Assembly: GCA_027919835.1 (NCBI GenBank)
Contig: JANVFP010000023.1
Coordinates: forward strand, 558,001-622,000
Direction of reading: 5' to 3'
DNA from: Lentinula raphanica
Taxonomy: Eukaryota; Basidiomycota; Agaricomycetes; Agaricales; Omphalotaceae
DNA: 64,000 nt
A program made the position numbers and the translations under genes. The notes below the pieces were generated by a model. It was given only the letters and a program-made list of their open reading frames with translations. It was not told the origin of the DNA and searched no databases. Positions within the stretch are counted from its first letter, which is position 1. Each line of letters begins with the position of its first letter. Below are positions 48,277-60,574 of the stretch, piece after piece.

Positions 48277-50541
48277 CGACTGGATTGAAAGTGTTGGCAA
48301 TCTATCAGGGCGTTGTTCAGATTGAACTCACCTTTGCGGGCGGAAGTGGCAAGTGTTCTGTTTGCAAAATCCGTGGTGGAGAGGGCTGAAGAGCGAGGGA
48401 GAGCGAGTGTATGCTTTTTGCTTGCAATGACCTGAGGAGTAATCCGAGAGGTCGTACGGCGCAGCCGAAAAATATCGACGCGGAGATCGTGCAGAGTGGT
48501 GAAAGAGTAAAAGAACGTCGAGGAGGGGACCTACACTGATGGGAGAAGAGAAAAGAAAAGGAGTATACGGCCAGATCGGTATGTCATGAATTCGCAAACA
48601 CGGGAAGAACGCAGGGTTTGAGTGGAGACTGGCAATCCCAAAACCAGCGCGATCAGATCTAGGAACCACACGAGTGCTTGGTGATGGTGCTTGTTCCCGC
48701 AAGGGTTACACAGAGTTCTGATGATGTTTTTCTTGTTCTCTTCAATTCATCTCCATCCGGTGAAGCCCTCATGGGAAAAACTGTTCTTTTGCACTTGTAG
48801 ACGAACTTTGTTACTTTCTGGGCACTTCACTCCAATTCTCATGGCATGTGAGAGACCTCAGTGAAGGGACACTGAACTTTCCGTAGGAGATTTGCGTCAG
48901 CGGCTCTTGCCATGTTCGGATTGCGGACTTAAGTTGAAATCCTCTGTGCAGTTTGATCATGAGGTTTGAGCAGGGTTTAGCCTAAATTTTTACGGCTCCG
49001 CAAACGGTAACCACCCGTGGGCCGTCGGGAAGGATGAAGATTTTCTTTTTTGCTTTGTCATTGTTAAGGATTTCCTGGTTTAGTCATGAATAAGATAAAG
49101 GGCTAAGGCTGATAGAGAAGCTCAAAGAGGGCTAAAGGCTGCCTGAAGGGATCCAAGACACCGGCGACGACGGTTACTAGGTAGCGTAGATATCAGAATT
49201 ACAAGTCGCACCAAGTCGAATCGAGTAAGAGGAATGCGCTCGAAGTGGCCACTGGCAGCACAGGGTGCAACCAGCCAGGCTAAGCCAGTGCTGCACCTTG
49301 AGCCTTGCAGCACCCGAAGGGGTCATTTCGCCGAGTTGAGTCGAGGGACAAAACGTCCGAAAGGGGGCTAGGACTGGTTAAGATAGGTCAAGGCAGGGTT
49401 AGGGGAGATGGCTACTGAAACGTTGTCAAACCTTTTTGCAAAATCGTCAACTCCGATGTATTTTGAAAACTCACCGGCAACGTTGCCGGGAGGAATCCCT
49501 TCGAACTTGCTGGACCGTCAGCCTGGACGAACTGCGTGAGGTACGTGTCGAAAAGTTATGTACACGGATTGGCTTCTACATACTAGCTTGCACCTGCCCA
49601 ACCGAATACGTGCGCCGTGATAGCATTGTGACAACGACCATTGGTTGAGTCCAACTGTCATTTATAGATTTCAAAAACGACGACAACAACGGATAATCCG
49701 AGGAAAAGGCATACATACCGATCTCAAGACAGCTTCTGCGACAGCAGGGGTCATCGCAAAAGCTTGGGCTTGAACTTATCTTCGGCTGAGGATTTGGCGC
49801 CGGCATCTGTTTGTGCGGAAACTGCCGGAAGGAGCTCGGTGATAAACTTGAAGGTCTCGACTTTAGCACCGAATGTCGGATTACGGTAAACGGTAAACTG
49901 GGGAGGGGAGTCAACTGAAGTCAAACTTGGAAGACAGAAGATGCATGGAGATCAAGAAGCATTCGCCTTAGAACAAGTGGTATTCATTTCGGGAAGCTGC
50001 GTCTGAAAATAAGAGCAAATCAGGGAAGATTATCCCTTGCCTCCCCCCGCCTTCTCGTAGCTTATCGGCAGATGTCCGCGTTCCGTTGCGTATCAGGTCA
50101 AGAACGTAAGCAAGAATAAGGCATCGAGCAAGAAATCTCTTTCAACTTGTCACTCGTTTCATGTTTGGTGGGAATCGACGGACAGCAGTCTTTGCAGCTC
50201 CCACCGGTACTACTTCGTGCCAGGTGCATCAGCATTTGTTTTCAGGCTTTGTACCTCGAGTTTACCTGGAGGCATTGGAGCTCAAGACAAGCCCAAGAAC
50301 ATAACTCGACTTCCGTTTCGCCGCGTGGAAGTAGATTTCCTACAGGAAGACTTGGATAGATAATGTCCAGTGTGGGTGGTGCAAGTGGTGCTAGTCAACG
50401 TTGAATGTTATTCTGATAAAAAAGACGCAGAGAGAACGTGAAGAAAAACTGTCTTTAATTGTTATACCATTTTTCGACGATATTGCCATTTCGAGGTCCC
50501 AGTCCCGTTTCAATGCATTACCAAATGGTACTCGAAAGCCT
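48277..50541. other. Long gene-poor region upstream of the homeobox gene
   Basis: 2.27 kb, the longest stretch without a supported gene. Short frames lack domains and splice logic. It holds an inverted repeat at 49288-49313 and GC-rich degenerate DNA around 49130-49420. Candidates are a long promoter/5' leader of the homeobox gene, a decayed mobile element, or an unrecognised short gene. Confidence 0.55.
49288..49313. repeat. Inverted repeat (8-bp arms, 10-nt loop)
   Basis: GTGCTGCA at 49288-49295 and TGCAGCAC at 49306-49313 form a perfect hairpin. A third related run (GGCAGCAC near 49255) lies just upstream. Function unknown. Confidence 0.6.
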
Positions 50542-52738
50542 TCACGAGCACTCAAACACAACGAGAGCTGCTTGTGACGCGGGCACACCCAGGGACTCAT
50601 TCAGTGCGACAGTACCCGTGAAGGGAGAGCCTTTGACCAAACCATCTGAAGTGTCGTATGACTGTCCACCCCAAGTTACACCAGACGTGTCGTCAGAATG
50701 CCTGTTACAGGGATCAACAATAGGTACAATACTCTTATGAGCGAAAATCCTTACTGGATCTCCAACATCTTGACTACGATATTCTGTGTGCCGCCACAAT
50801 GCTTCGGAAAGTTGATTCTCACATCTGTCACAGGTCGTTGAGTACCGGCAGATTCATCTTCATAGAAGTACGGTGTGTGGTTTATGAGTATCATTCTCTT
50901 CTCTTCGTAATCTTCATAGAACACGAAGCCGGAAATCTGAGGGTCGTCAATATCGAGCTCGGATATTTGAGTATTTCCGGATTTTCCAATGGCCTCAGCT
51001 GCCACTATTCCAGCGTAATACTGGGGTTGAACATGCGGGGATAGCGGCGAAGGTAATGTAGAGCCGTCCAAAATCGAGCGGGTGAGTGTGACCGGTTGGA
51101 TCTATAAACAGTATTTCCTCGAGCCTCAGATCGATAAGATGGGAGGGGTCTGGATTTTATTTCGCACCAGGTTATACTTGAAACCAATTCCGTCGTGGAA
51201 GTAAACGTGCTGGATGTCAAGAGTTGCACTAGGGGAGAGACAGCCTCGTTGCTGATCATGCAGGGGGAAATGATAACAACTCACGCATAAAGCATGTAAT
51301 CCAACGCCCATATGGCAGCACCAGCAGTGTTGCTGACCCCAGGGGCACCCTACACCAGGTCGTTTTAGTGTTACCAAGCCAACGACAACTCAGAAAAAGA
51401 TAACAGTAGTTTCGCATACATGGCAAGAATAACTGTTCGTCTCTCCAAAGATATATTCCAAGCCTTGCGCATGAGTGGCTTGGATGTCTGATGCGTATTG
51501 AGACAGATTTCCACGAATATTGGCCTTGTTCATCAAGTCCGAAAGCACGCCCTCAGATCCAGAACAAAAAGACCCTTGATAATGGTGTTCTGAGAATCTG
51601 CGGTTTCATGTTCAGAGCCCTTCGCGACCTGCCATGACTGCGAACAAGCAGACTTACGCCGCTATGTATTCTCCCGCAGGAGATTCAGTTATACCCAGAT
51701 TATATATGGCCTGTGGAGAAAAGCCGTTGAGATTGGACGATGATCCTGATGCACATGATGGTGGCTGAGTGAGTATTGAGTACTATCAATCCTTGCGATC
51801 CACCTCTTACCCGCAAATGCACCAGCAAGAAAGCGGGTGGATGTTGTGTTTAGTTCAATCTCTTGGAATATGACGTTCGCAAAATCTGACCATCTAAGGC
51901 ATTGAAGTGAGTGAGGAATGCGTTTCAAAGGAGAAGGGACAAATTCCAAGTACTCGGTAACGTATTGTCCAACGTTGTAATCGCCAGACCTGAGTCCGTT
52001 GTTCATATATAAATCTGCGTTTTGTCTCAACCATCTCATCTTAATGGCAGAGACAAATCGCCAACTCACCTGGCTCATTGCCTATTTCCAAATACTTCAG
52101 AGAAATCCCGAGATTGGATATATCTGGTCCAGAAAACGCTCGCATTATAGAAGTAGCTTCGAGGACTGCGGCAGTCAGATTTTTCTTTCCAAAGTTGACC
52201 CCCCAAATCACTTCGGTGTCTAGATCGGAGAAGACATCAGTCTCAATAGAGAAAATGGGGATCGTAAGCTTACCTGGTAAAAGATACTTAGCGGTGGTAT
52301 AATAGCCATCTCCGACAGTGACGTGAGTTGCTTCGGGGTAAGGAGTTGTGGGATTCGGCGCAGGAAAAACGTCTTCGGCGTACTGAAGAACGTTGTAGGT
52401 ATGAGTCAACAGACGGATGAACAAGAGCGGACCTGCACAGCGCGGTTGAAATCAGTACGGTCCTCGCTGTTGGCACCAGTTCTAATTCCAGGAGATGAGC
52501 CGGTGAGGTCCTTCAAATTCTCCATGACATTATAGAAGAACTCGTTTCGCGACGTCGTGCCGGACCAGTCCGTCCATCGGTCCTGCTCAATCGAGAGGGA
52601 GACAAAGGAAGGGGATACAGTGTGAAGGTCAAACGCAGGAGGGACAACGATGTCTATGACTGCAGGAATGGGGCTGACAGCGGTTAAGCTCACTGCAAAG
52701 GGAACTAGAGCGGCAAGGATTGGTAGGAACGAAGGCAT
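50542..52738 (-). CDS. Secreted GH79 glycoside hydrolase (beta-glucuronidase-like)
   Basis: Predicted extracellular enzyme acting on glucuronic-acid side groups, for example of arabinogalactan or other plant/fungal glycans. N-terminal signal MPSFLPILAALVPFAVSL, then IEQDRWTDWSG and NEFFYNVMENL. The acid/base Glu is in EIGNEPGE and the candidate nucleophile Glu in FGETNSYSCHG. The C-terminal beta-domain has HVYFHDGIGFKYN, TVALNESLGVPASQAALVVF and ends ECS. About nine exons. The last intron (donor GTAAGG near 50754, acceptor AACAG) joins MLEIQ to HSDDTSGVTWGGQSYD. Some middle junctions were not traced base by base. Confidence 0.85.
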
Positions 52739-53250
52739 GGGGTTTAGAGCTCATCTTGAGAGCTTTTAAGCATTGGTCGTAAGGATCATGAGCCGAATTC
52801 TCGATTAGTTCGCTTGAGTTTATCAGTTGTACGGACTAAGAGCGAACGTAGAAGGGGTGCATCATCATAAGTTCCGAGTCCGCGTCGTTAGCTTCTCTTC
52901 TCTACCTTAGCTAGATAGAAGCAATCTAGCAGCATTTTTCGCCTTCGATGGGCGATGGAACGCGTCATTTCATTGTGAAGGGCACCGTCAAGCTGTGTTC
53001 CTGCTACTTTTGGGTCCAGTGGGAGAGAACGCGTAGTATCGAAGTGACAGCTAGAATGGAGAAGATGTCAGACTTCTTGCTTGGCCTTAAACATATGGCT
53101 GCTCGAAGAAAGCAGAGTTCTTGATATGGGATGATGATTGTTTGGGACAGAGGGGAACAGCTTTGACATGCCCATTGCCACGAAAGTCGAAGTGCAGATG
53201 GTCACATGTCCATATCTTCTTGACTTTCTACTAGTACCAGCTTCCATCTC
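52739..53250. other. Divergent intergenic region of GH79 and ZNF830-like genes
   Basis: 512 bp, no gene. The minus frame at 53068-53412 overlaps the start of the next gene and has no domain. Confidence 0.55.
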
Positions 53251-54084
53251 ATGGCCGACGTTCGAGCATTGCTCAAAGCAAAACGACAGGAAGCTCGTAT
53301 CACGCATCCTTTTGCCTCCTATAATCAATCTGGTCAACTCAGATGCACGGCTTGTGGGACCATCGTCAAACATGCTTCTGCATGGGAAGGTCATCTGGGC
53401 AGCAAAATCCATCGGACAAACGTTGCGCGATTGAAGGAGCAGGAACGTGCGAGGGAGGAACAGAGGCTTAGAGAAGAGAAAGAGGAGCAGGAAAAGATTT
53501 TGAGAGGGAAGAGAAAGGCAGAGGAAGACGATGTGGTCATGGACGATGAAAATATCTCCTCATTGGAGATCCTGACGAAGAAGCCGCGGCTGGATGAACA
53601 GCCAAAGGGATTTCCAGCGGACTTCTTTTCGGATCCTTCGCGTGCAATACCGCTCGCTGATGAAGGCTCTGATGAAGAGGAGACAGGAGGAGGAGAACAA
53701 CCCCAGGGAGATGCACCAGCCACAACCTCGAAAGAACCTCTGGATTCGGAATGGGAGCGATTCCAGCGGGAGGTGGTCAATGCTCCTGACTACAAAGAAA
53801 CATACGAGAACGCAACTATATTTGCTGAGCCCGTGCTGGCACCTGTAGTGCCAGAAGGGTTTCCTATACCGGAAGCATCTGAACCTCAGGAGCCGACTCA
53901 AATGGACGAGGAGGCCGTCAGGCGACAGAAGGAGCTGGATGAACGGGAGATGATAATGGATAGGTTGCTTGAAGAAGAAAGGGCACAGGAGGAAGCAGAC
54001 ATGAAGGTGACTGCTATGAAAAATAAGCTGGAGCTTCTGCGGAAGAAAAGGCAGGCCGCGAAAGTGGCGAAAAGTTCAGCATGA
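53251..54084 (+). CDS. ZNF830/CCDC16-like zinc-finger protein
   Basis: Single-exon gene, 277 aa. Members associate with the spliceosome. The N-terminus MADVRALLKAKRQEARI is followed by one U1-type C2H2 finger (CTACGTIVKHASAWEGHLGS, then KIHRTN), a Glu/Arg-rich coiled coil, KGFPADFFSD, SEWERFQREV, and a C-terminal coiled coil ending in KKRQAAKVAKSSA. All blocks of the ZNF830 family are present in order. Nuclear localisation is likely from KRKAEEDD-type basic runs. Confidence 0.9.
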   Translation: MADVRALLKAKRQEARITHPFASYNQSGQLRCTACGTIVKHASAWEGHLGSKIHRTNVARLKEQERAREEQRLREEKEEQEKILRGKRKAEEDDVVMDDENISSLEILTKKPRLDEQPKGFPADFFSDPSRAIPLADEGSDEEETGGGEQPQGDAPATTSKEPLDSEWERFQREVVNAPDYKETYENATIFAEPVLAPVVPEGFPIPEASEPQEPTQMDEEAVRRQKELDEREMIMDRLLEEERAQEEADMKVTAMKNKLELLRKKRQAAKVAKSSA

Positions 54085-54227
54085 AGTAATAAGTATGATG
54101 GGTTCTGCTCTATCTTAAACAGACGAGAATTGACTGTACGTTGAACGAAGCACACAACTCGCATTAGTAACTTACACATACCCTAGGCTATCTACAATAA
54201 ACCCGTCATAGAATCCACTTCTGCGCT

Positions 54228-55555
54228 CTACCACTTCAATCTCCCCCAAGCGTTGAATGCAACACCTCTCATATTCCATGTTCCATCTCTCGGTTGCACA
54301 TTTCCAGCCTCGTCTTTTGCCCTACAGCAGAGTTCTCCAGAAGAGCCAGAAATCTGGATCTCAGTTTCCCAAATGGTCCAACTCCATTTACCTTCCTGAT
54401 AGGTAATCCTAGTAGGGTGCCAGGTTATGCCGTCGTCCAGAGAAACTTCAACTTCCACGATGTTTCCGCAATCCCCTGGTGAGGCATAACCCTTCACATG
54501 TAGTCTGGATGGAGTAACTTTGAATGCGGAGCCAATGATAGAGTTCAGTGGTAGCGCGGTCATCGAAGCTACTTTCGACCAAACAGGGCGCGCCTGGTCT
54601 TTTGTTTCGATCTACATTGGAACCTACTTCAGCCTTGGTCAAGGGATGAGAAAAGGAGAATGTATTATCACCTCGGGAGGTAAAATCTTGTAATCGCGTT
54701 GCTGGTAGTAATTTGGGGATTCCTCCGGGGAAATGATAATGGTATCGACCCATTTTACCCATCTTGCTCCTAGGTAACCTGGAACGACCACACGTAAAGG
54801 TCCTCCGTGCTCTGGTGACAGTGGTTCATCGTTCATCTGAAATCAATGAGAAGAATTAAAGGTGAGGAGAAAAGGAGCATCCGTACCTCATACGCCAGTA
54901 ATACATCGTCTTCTTGTTTCAAAGCTTTGGTCAAGGGTATAGACGCCCCAAAATATTCATCATCCTGGCACAGTGTAGCATAGGAAGCAAAACAGACGTG
55001 TGATGAATTGTTCGCTTGAACACCAGCATGGTTAAGGACGTCTCGTAAACGAACCCCTCCCCAACTGCAATTGGCTATCACTCCGCTATTCCATCCCACA
55101 CCATGCACAGGCTTGATTACACCCATTTCATTGCGTCTATTTCCAGCGCACTAGAGAAGTTGCGATAACGTTAATCCTAGATACCCACAGGTGCTATGCT
55201 TTTGCCTTGGAAATGTGTTACCTGAAGAGCAGCGACGACACGGGCTTTGGGAAAAGAAGATTTGAGCTGAGGGAGTGAGATTGATAGGTCTTTTTCGACA
55301 GCGCCCTTGATGCTGATCCTATACTCGTCCTCTTCGAATTCGCGAACAGGACCATGATTGCGGCAATAGACGAGCTCCTCGGGGGTATAGCTTCGGTGTT
55401 TGTTACATTCGTTACTAAACTGAGGCATGAGCATGAGATATATGCAATGCGTACGCGAATTCGACCAAGGCAGCGGCCGGTGGTTCTGCATTGAAAGGTT
55501 TTTGAGCTTGGACAAAGAGTTTGTCGGAATGAGGGGGTTCAAGAGAATAATCCAT
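54228..55555 (-). CDS. Sulfite oxidase, molybdenum-cofactor type without cytochrome b5 domain
   Basis: Oxidises sulfite to sulfate using molybdopterin. Start [20 protein letters not shown], as in stand-alone fungal members. Moco domain: [15 protein letters not shown], the Mo-ligand Cys in [52 protein letters not shown] and [10 protein letters not shown]. The dimerisation domain has [26 protein letters not shown] and ends [10 protein letters not shown]. No haem (b5) domain precedes it, so it resembles plant-type enzymes that use oxygen. An intron near 54610-54672 must use acceptor ATGTAG so that LPPE joins [13 protein letters not shown]; the nearer CAAG acceptor breaks frame. The C-terminus is not a PTS1 signal. 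Confidence 0.92.
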
Positions 55556-55806
55556 TCTGAGGAGTTGTGATGATGGTTCGGGTTTAAATCTCGAGGACAG
55601 CATGAGGAAGAACGACGGTCGGACCCGGAACTTATTGAGCTCAGTTCTGTCACGAGTTGAGAGTGATTTACGCAGCACAGACTCATCAAAGTTGGCATCC
55701 AACAACAACGTAGATATTTTGGTCAAAAGAAAGTATTTGTATTGCTCGAGCGACTTTGAGAGTTATCTATAGATTATACAAATCGTTTCTCAAGCGTGAT
55801 ATCGAT

Positions 55807-56287
55807 TCAAGGCTCCAACGAGGCAGGGAAGGTGCCGTTTTCGCGCTGTTCATCCCATTTTGCTTGCCAAGAATCTGTGACGAGCGAAGCATTTGAATGA
55901 AGTTCGTGCATAAAGTATAGTATACGCACTGGGACAGAGAACACGATACGCCCGAAGGAATTGTTCGCAAGGAGCGTAATCCTCGCCCTTGGCTTTAACA
56001 CATTTGAAGTAGTCGGTGTAATTCTGGAAACTGTGTGATGTTAGCATCATTGACTAGAAGCATTGTCGGGTCCGACTGTACCAGTTTCTAGTCTGGTTCT
56101 GGTTGGGAAAACGAGCTGTTGTTGAATGGGTCAAGAGAAGAATGAGAGTCATACGGACACTCACCATCGAACGGCACCGTCTTCAGAACATATCGGCTAC
56201 CAAAACTGTAAGATATTTACCACGTCTAACTAGCCACAGAGAGCCCCACCTGCGAAGGTCAACGGTTTCGCTTTCAGAGTCGGACAT
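55807..56287 (-). CDS. COX12: Cytochrome c oxidase subunit 6B (COX12)
   Basis: Intermembrane-space subunit of complex IV. Spliced protein of about 85 aa: MSDSESETVDLR, TVPFDARFPNQNQTRNC, FQNYTDYFKCVKAKGEDYAP, CEQFLRAYRVLCP, then NSWQAKWDEQRENGTFPASL and EP. Twin cysteine motif CX9C...CX10C is intact. One exon is 17 nt (ACGGTGCCGTTCGATGG). The usual Trp after the first Cys is Phe here. Shares a 130-bp divergent promoter with PRP18. Confidence 0.93.
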
Positions 56288-56417
56288 TGGATGAGTGGAT
56301 GGAGTTTGCACTTGAAAGTGGAAGAGGTCGGAAAACAGAAAGGGTCACTGCTGACTAAGCATTGCCCAGCTCAACCTCGAACCTCAATCTCGAATATTCT
56401 CATTTCTCATTCTCTTC
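56288..56417. promoter_or_regulatory. 130-bp bidirectional promoter region of COX12 and PRP18
   Basis: Start codons diverge with 130 bp between. CT-rich near the PRP18 start; no TATA box recognised. Confidence 0.55.
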
Positions 56418-57737
56418 ATGGACGGGCTTCTTGCTGAAGTTGCTGCAAAACGCAAAGCCATATCCAATGATCAAGTCAACCCCAGACCCTCAAAGTACAT
56501 GCGAAGAGGAGAAATAGAGCGTCTGCGCGAGGAACAAGAGAGAAAGGAAAAGGCCGAGAAAGAGGCCAAAGAAGCTGCAGAGAAACAACGCAAGGAGGAA
56601 GCGTTAGCTCGAAAAGCCAGTAAAGTGTGTCTATACTCCAAGCCTCAATAGCTGTGAATGTGCTAATTCTCGAATGGAGAACAGGCCCCTTCAAGACCAG
56701 CTTCCAATTCTCCATTCCCAGAATCACGAGAGGAAGACTCTCCCATTCCAGAATCATCCTTCAACATCTCAAATGAAGAGACCATCCGTCGTCTTCGCTC
56801 AAAGGGCCAACCTATCAGACTGTTCGCAGAGTCGGACAAGGATCGCAGACTACGACTTCGTGCGTTGGAGTTGATCGAAGAAAAGGGCCATGATAGTAAA
56901 GCGGGACAGAATGATTTCAAGAAGGCTTTGGAGGACGTGGAGAGTGTTGAACGGGAGCTGAAAAGTAAGAATAGCAAAGGGAAGAAGAAGGGCGAAGAAT
57001 TGGTTGGAGAGGGTGTGCTCGATTTGGACCTCGTCAAAACTGACCCGGACAAGCTCTATCCTATCATATACTATGCCCTGAAGCGCGTACTCAATGAATG
57101 GGGCGAAGCGATGGATGAACGACCTGGTATGTTCTTTCACCTCCAGGTTCTATGTTTACTCATACCCCGCAGAACACGTCAAACGTACAACTCAGGGAAA
57201 GTTAGCTGCCGCTACCCAAGTGCAATCAGCTGAATATTTGAAGCCGCTATTCAAGACCCTTCGTTCACGAGTATGTATACGAGCACATTGGTCTTCGCCG
57301 TATCTCTGATTTCGTAACTCTTTTCTAGTCTTTACCGCCTGACATGTTGGCACGTATGGCTGAGATCGTGCATCATATGCAGAAGCGCCAATATCAAAAG
57401 GCTAACGATTCCTATCTTCGATTGTCAATAGGAAACGCACCTTGGCCGATTGGTGTTACTATGGTTGGGTATGTGTGCCGTCAGAATTTCCTGCCGCCTA
57501 TTGCTGATAGGATACATATATAGTATCCACGAACGTTCTGCTCGAGAAAAAATTTCTTCAGATCAGGTTGCGCACGTACTTAACGATGAAGTCAGTCGGA
57601 AGTACATCCAGAGTTTGAAGCGGTATGTTGGCAGTTTCTCCTGTTGCTCGGTTGTGTTAATTAACAATCTTGATAGGTTGCTCACATTTTCACAAACAAA
57701 ATATCCTCCGGAAGATGTATCTCAGTTGATGGGTTGA
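56418..57737 (+). CDS. PRP18: Pre-mRNA splicing factor 18 (PRP18)
   Basis: Second-step splicing factor acting with Slu7 in 3' splice-site use. The N-terminal [15 protein letters not shown] is followed by a PRP4-like/SFM segment with [20 protein letters not shown], then [20 protein letters not shown] and RLRALELIE. The C-terminal Prp18 fold: [60 protein letters not shown] (the conserved loop), HERSAREKI and [20 protein letters not shown]. About seven exons, all GT-AG. Full length for the family. Confidence 0.95.
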
Positions 57738-57836
57738 ATACTGTACCGACATAAATGTACATTTTATTGGAATTTTAATCGTTCGACCTAGTCCGACCGT
57801 CTCTAAGCAAATGATTGATGCACACGAAAGCCATGA

Positions 57837-60152
57837 TTATGATTGTATCATAGCAGTCACTGTTGGGATCGCAGAACCTTCTTTGACTGGAGACCCGTTC
57901 GTCACAACACCAGAAGGGTTTGCACTGAGAAACAAGTAATTATGGCAATGACTTCTCAATGTGCGAAATCTTACCTGGAAGCAGTAGCAGTAGCAACTGC
58001 AGACGTGGAAGTCGTCGAAGTATCAACGTCAGGAGTAATTTTGAGAAACCCTGCTTGGACCAGGAAGTCCCATATCCGACTCGTCTTATTCACATCGACC
58101 TTCACAAGGTCACGGGCTTCCCGTCGACGTAGTTTACCACCTCGACGTGCATATTCTCGCACTAGTGTTTCTTTGATCACAAGATACGGTTTCGGTAATA
58201 TCCTGAGGTTGGAGCAAAGAGTTTGCTCTCCAGGTGTAAGTAGATGGAGAGAAGGACTGTTGGCGAGATTGAGGGGTGCTGCTAAAAGGCCAAGAATGAA
58301 CAACTTAGATGATCCGAGGTTCAAAGGATACAAGAAGCTTACCGGGACGACGCACGATGGGTACAGAAGAGCTACCAACCAGCGGTGTGGCTTCTCTGTC
58401 GTGACTCTTCCTACTGTCGTCACCGTGCAGGTTCAAGCTCGCCCGACGCTGGTCAGTAACAGAAGATTGACGTGCGGCTTTTGCAAACGCCTCTCGGTTG
58501 GTTGTTTTAATTTGAGACTGAACGAAGGAGACAGGTTAGGAAGTCAAGACTGAAAAGGAAAAAATCATGAGTACCCGTCTGTTGCAATCGTCTATGAACT
58601 TTTCTACGTCTCCAGCAGTCTGTAAGCCAAGGCGTCGCTGATCTTGGAGTTCTTTGATCCTTTTCCTCAACAAAGCCTCATCTACAGGAAAAAGTTGAGT
58701 CAACCCAGGGTATTTGTGTCACTGAGTAGGTTCTTACACAGAATATCAGCGGTGAAAACTTCATAATCAGCCGCTGTTCCGAGGCGAGCGAAGGGTCGGT
58801 AACGATGGATAATCTCCCTCTCTTCACGCTGTCGTTTCTTTTCTGCAGCTTGAATCTAGAGGGACTTGTTCAGAGAAAGAGAACAGGCCAGCCAGAGAAT
58901 GGCCTTACCTTTTTATATTCAAGCAGCCCACGATCGTATATGATAGACTTCGACTCTGCTCGTTTTTCAACACGCTGGAAGTACATCTCCATCAATGTAA
59001 ACTTGAATGCTAAAGAATCGTCGGTTTCAATAGGTGGGGGTTGTGTTAGCTCCTCAGTGTCCTCTTCGTTTCCTTCTTCATTTGAAGTTGAGGACGATGT
59101 GTCTTTCGGTGCCACAGATGAAGCATGATGTCCATTGACTAGCCCATTTGGAAGACCTTTCCCGGAACCTTTGCCAGCAAAAACCCCTTTCTTGCTAGAT
59201 ACCCCACCGTTTTTCCTTTCGTCTTCCCATCGCAGACGCGCTTTTACATCTAGGTCGTTCTCATCCTCAGGTATTCGATCCCCACCGTATTGCATGACTA
59301 CACCGAACTCTAAATCCTTGACTAGATCTTCTGCTTCGTGATCAATTTCGTGTTCGAATTCCAGTCGACCAGGAAAGAAACCGGTGATTTCATGTATGCC
59401 TGGAAGAGAAACTGGAGTGGGCTTCAGAGGCGGCAATGGGGCTGCGTTCATTTCTGCTATACGGCGTCGTTTCCTGTCTTGGAATTCTGCGATATCGACG
59501 TCAAATGTTCGGTCCATGGGCTGACTAGGCATCAAAATGAAAGCAATCCGACAATTTCTTGGATGACTTACTGGTAATGGCCAATTCAGTGACTTGATGT
59601 AGACCTCATTGTAGTGAGCAGCACATTCTTCCTTTGTATGTGTACGAACGGTTTCAGAAATCTTCTTCCAATTTCCGAAACCATGACTAGCGATGCCTTT
59701 GACAAGTAAAAGTTCCCTGCGTCGCTGTCGTGAACAGAGATGCATCTCAGATACATGTGCACATACTCGTCTGCGCCCCAGTCCTCAGCGAATATTGGCT
59801 GGGAGCTGATTTCCTTCACAAATTCGTTAGAGATTTTAAATGCTACACCATTGAGCTGACATACTATGACTCGATAGGGATGACCACGTTTGTGACTCGC
59901 GAACTCCTTTCCTGCACAAAAGCAGCTCGGGCATAGATCTACACCGTCTCCAGCTTCACAGACTGGGTCTGCGCATTTGATACGGATAGCATGCGTCAAG
60001 TCACTCGAGCATGAGTCGCAATGGTATTCTCCACCTGGTTCATGCACTTGACCCAAAGCGGATCAGCATTTTGTGAAGAGAGGTGGAATTGAGTGAACGT
60101 ACGAGCAATGTTCTCTCCGTTTGTTTGGCTATTGCGTGGTGTTACGGTCATT
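57837..60152 (-). CDS. ADA2: SAGA/ADA adaptor ADA2
   Basis: Subunit of the Gcn5 histone acetyltransferase module. N-terminal ZZ finger: YHCDSCSSDLTHAIRIKC, CEAGDGVDLCPSCFCAG. SANT domain: FAEDWGADE with ELLLVKGIASHGFGNWKKIS and CAAHYNEVYI. Middle: EFEHEIDHEAEDLVKDLEF and LKFTLMEMY-type KFTLMEMYFQRVEKR. C-terminal SWIRM: LHLLTPGEQTLCSNLRILPK, VREYARRGGKLRRREARDLV and WDFLVQAGFLK. The last exon lies after a GTAAGA donor and ends AMIQS at 57837. Exon 1 (MTVTPRNSQTNGENIA) joins HEPGGEY across an intron with donor GTACGT. Convergent with PRP18, 99 bp apart. Confidence 0.94.
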
Positions 60153-60574
60153 GCCGTTCAGTGAAAGGTAGAAAATATGTTGCTATGTAGTAACAGATAG
60201 TACTGAGCTCGGATAAGATCGCGAGAGTATTCGAGCCACTCACAGTGAATGACTTACTCCGCTGCGTACTATTCTATCCTTGATTAGATGTCTATGGTTC
60301 AGAGCTCGCGTTTACACGCTTCAGTCATGAAATAAGAGTGAGTATTGGTAGACGGTGGTGGTGGTGTAGGTTAGAAATAAATTTCGAGCGCTTATTTGAT
60401 GAAGACTTCATATGACGGTCAAAGCTGTGAGTACGGGCAATGCCACCCATTGAGCTGTCAGTGTATCACAGTCTACAGATGATCCTGTATCAGTGGAATC
60501 AATCATGTTCGTATGATTCTAGTAGGTAGCACTACCGTAGAAAGATGCTCTCGTACAATGAGCAACAAATGTAG
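60153..60574. other. Intergenic region, no gene
   Basis: 422 bp between the ADA2 start and the 3' end of JJJ1. Holds a (GGT)n run near 60354-60374. Nothing else seen. Confidence 0.55.

Noticed and set aside
54610..54640. 25-nt intron with a 10-nt exon in sulfite oxidase
   Set aside because: Too short for splicing; a single larger intron ending ATGTAG explains the frame better.
57843..58553. 236-codon plus-strand frame
   Set aside because: Antisense to the ADA2 C-terminus, including the SWIRM domain; no domain of its own.
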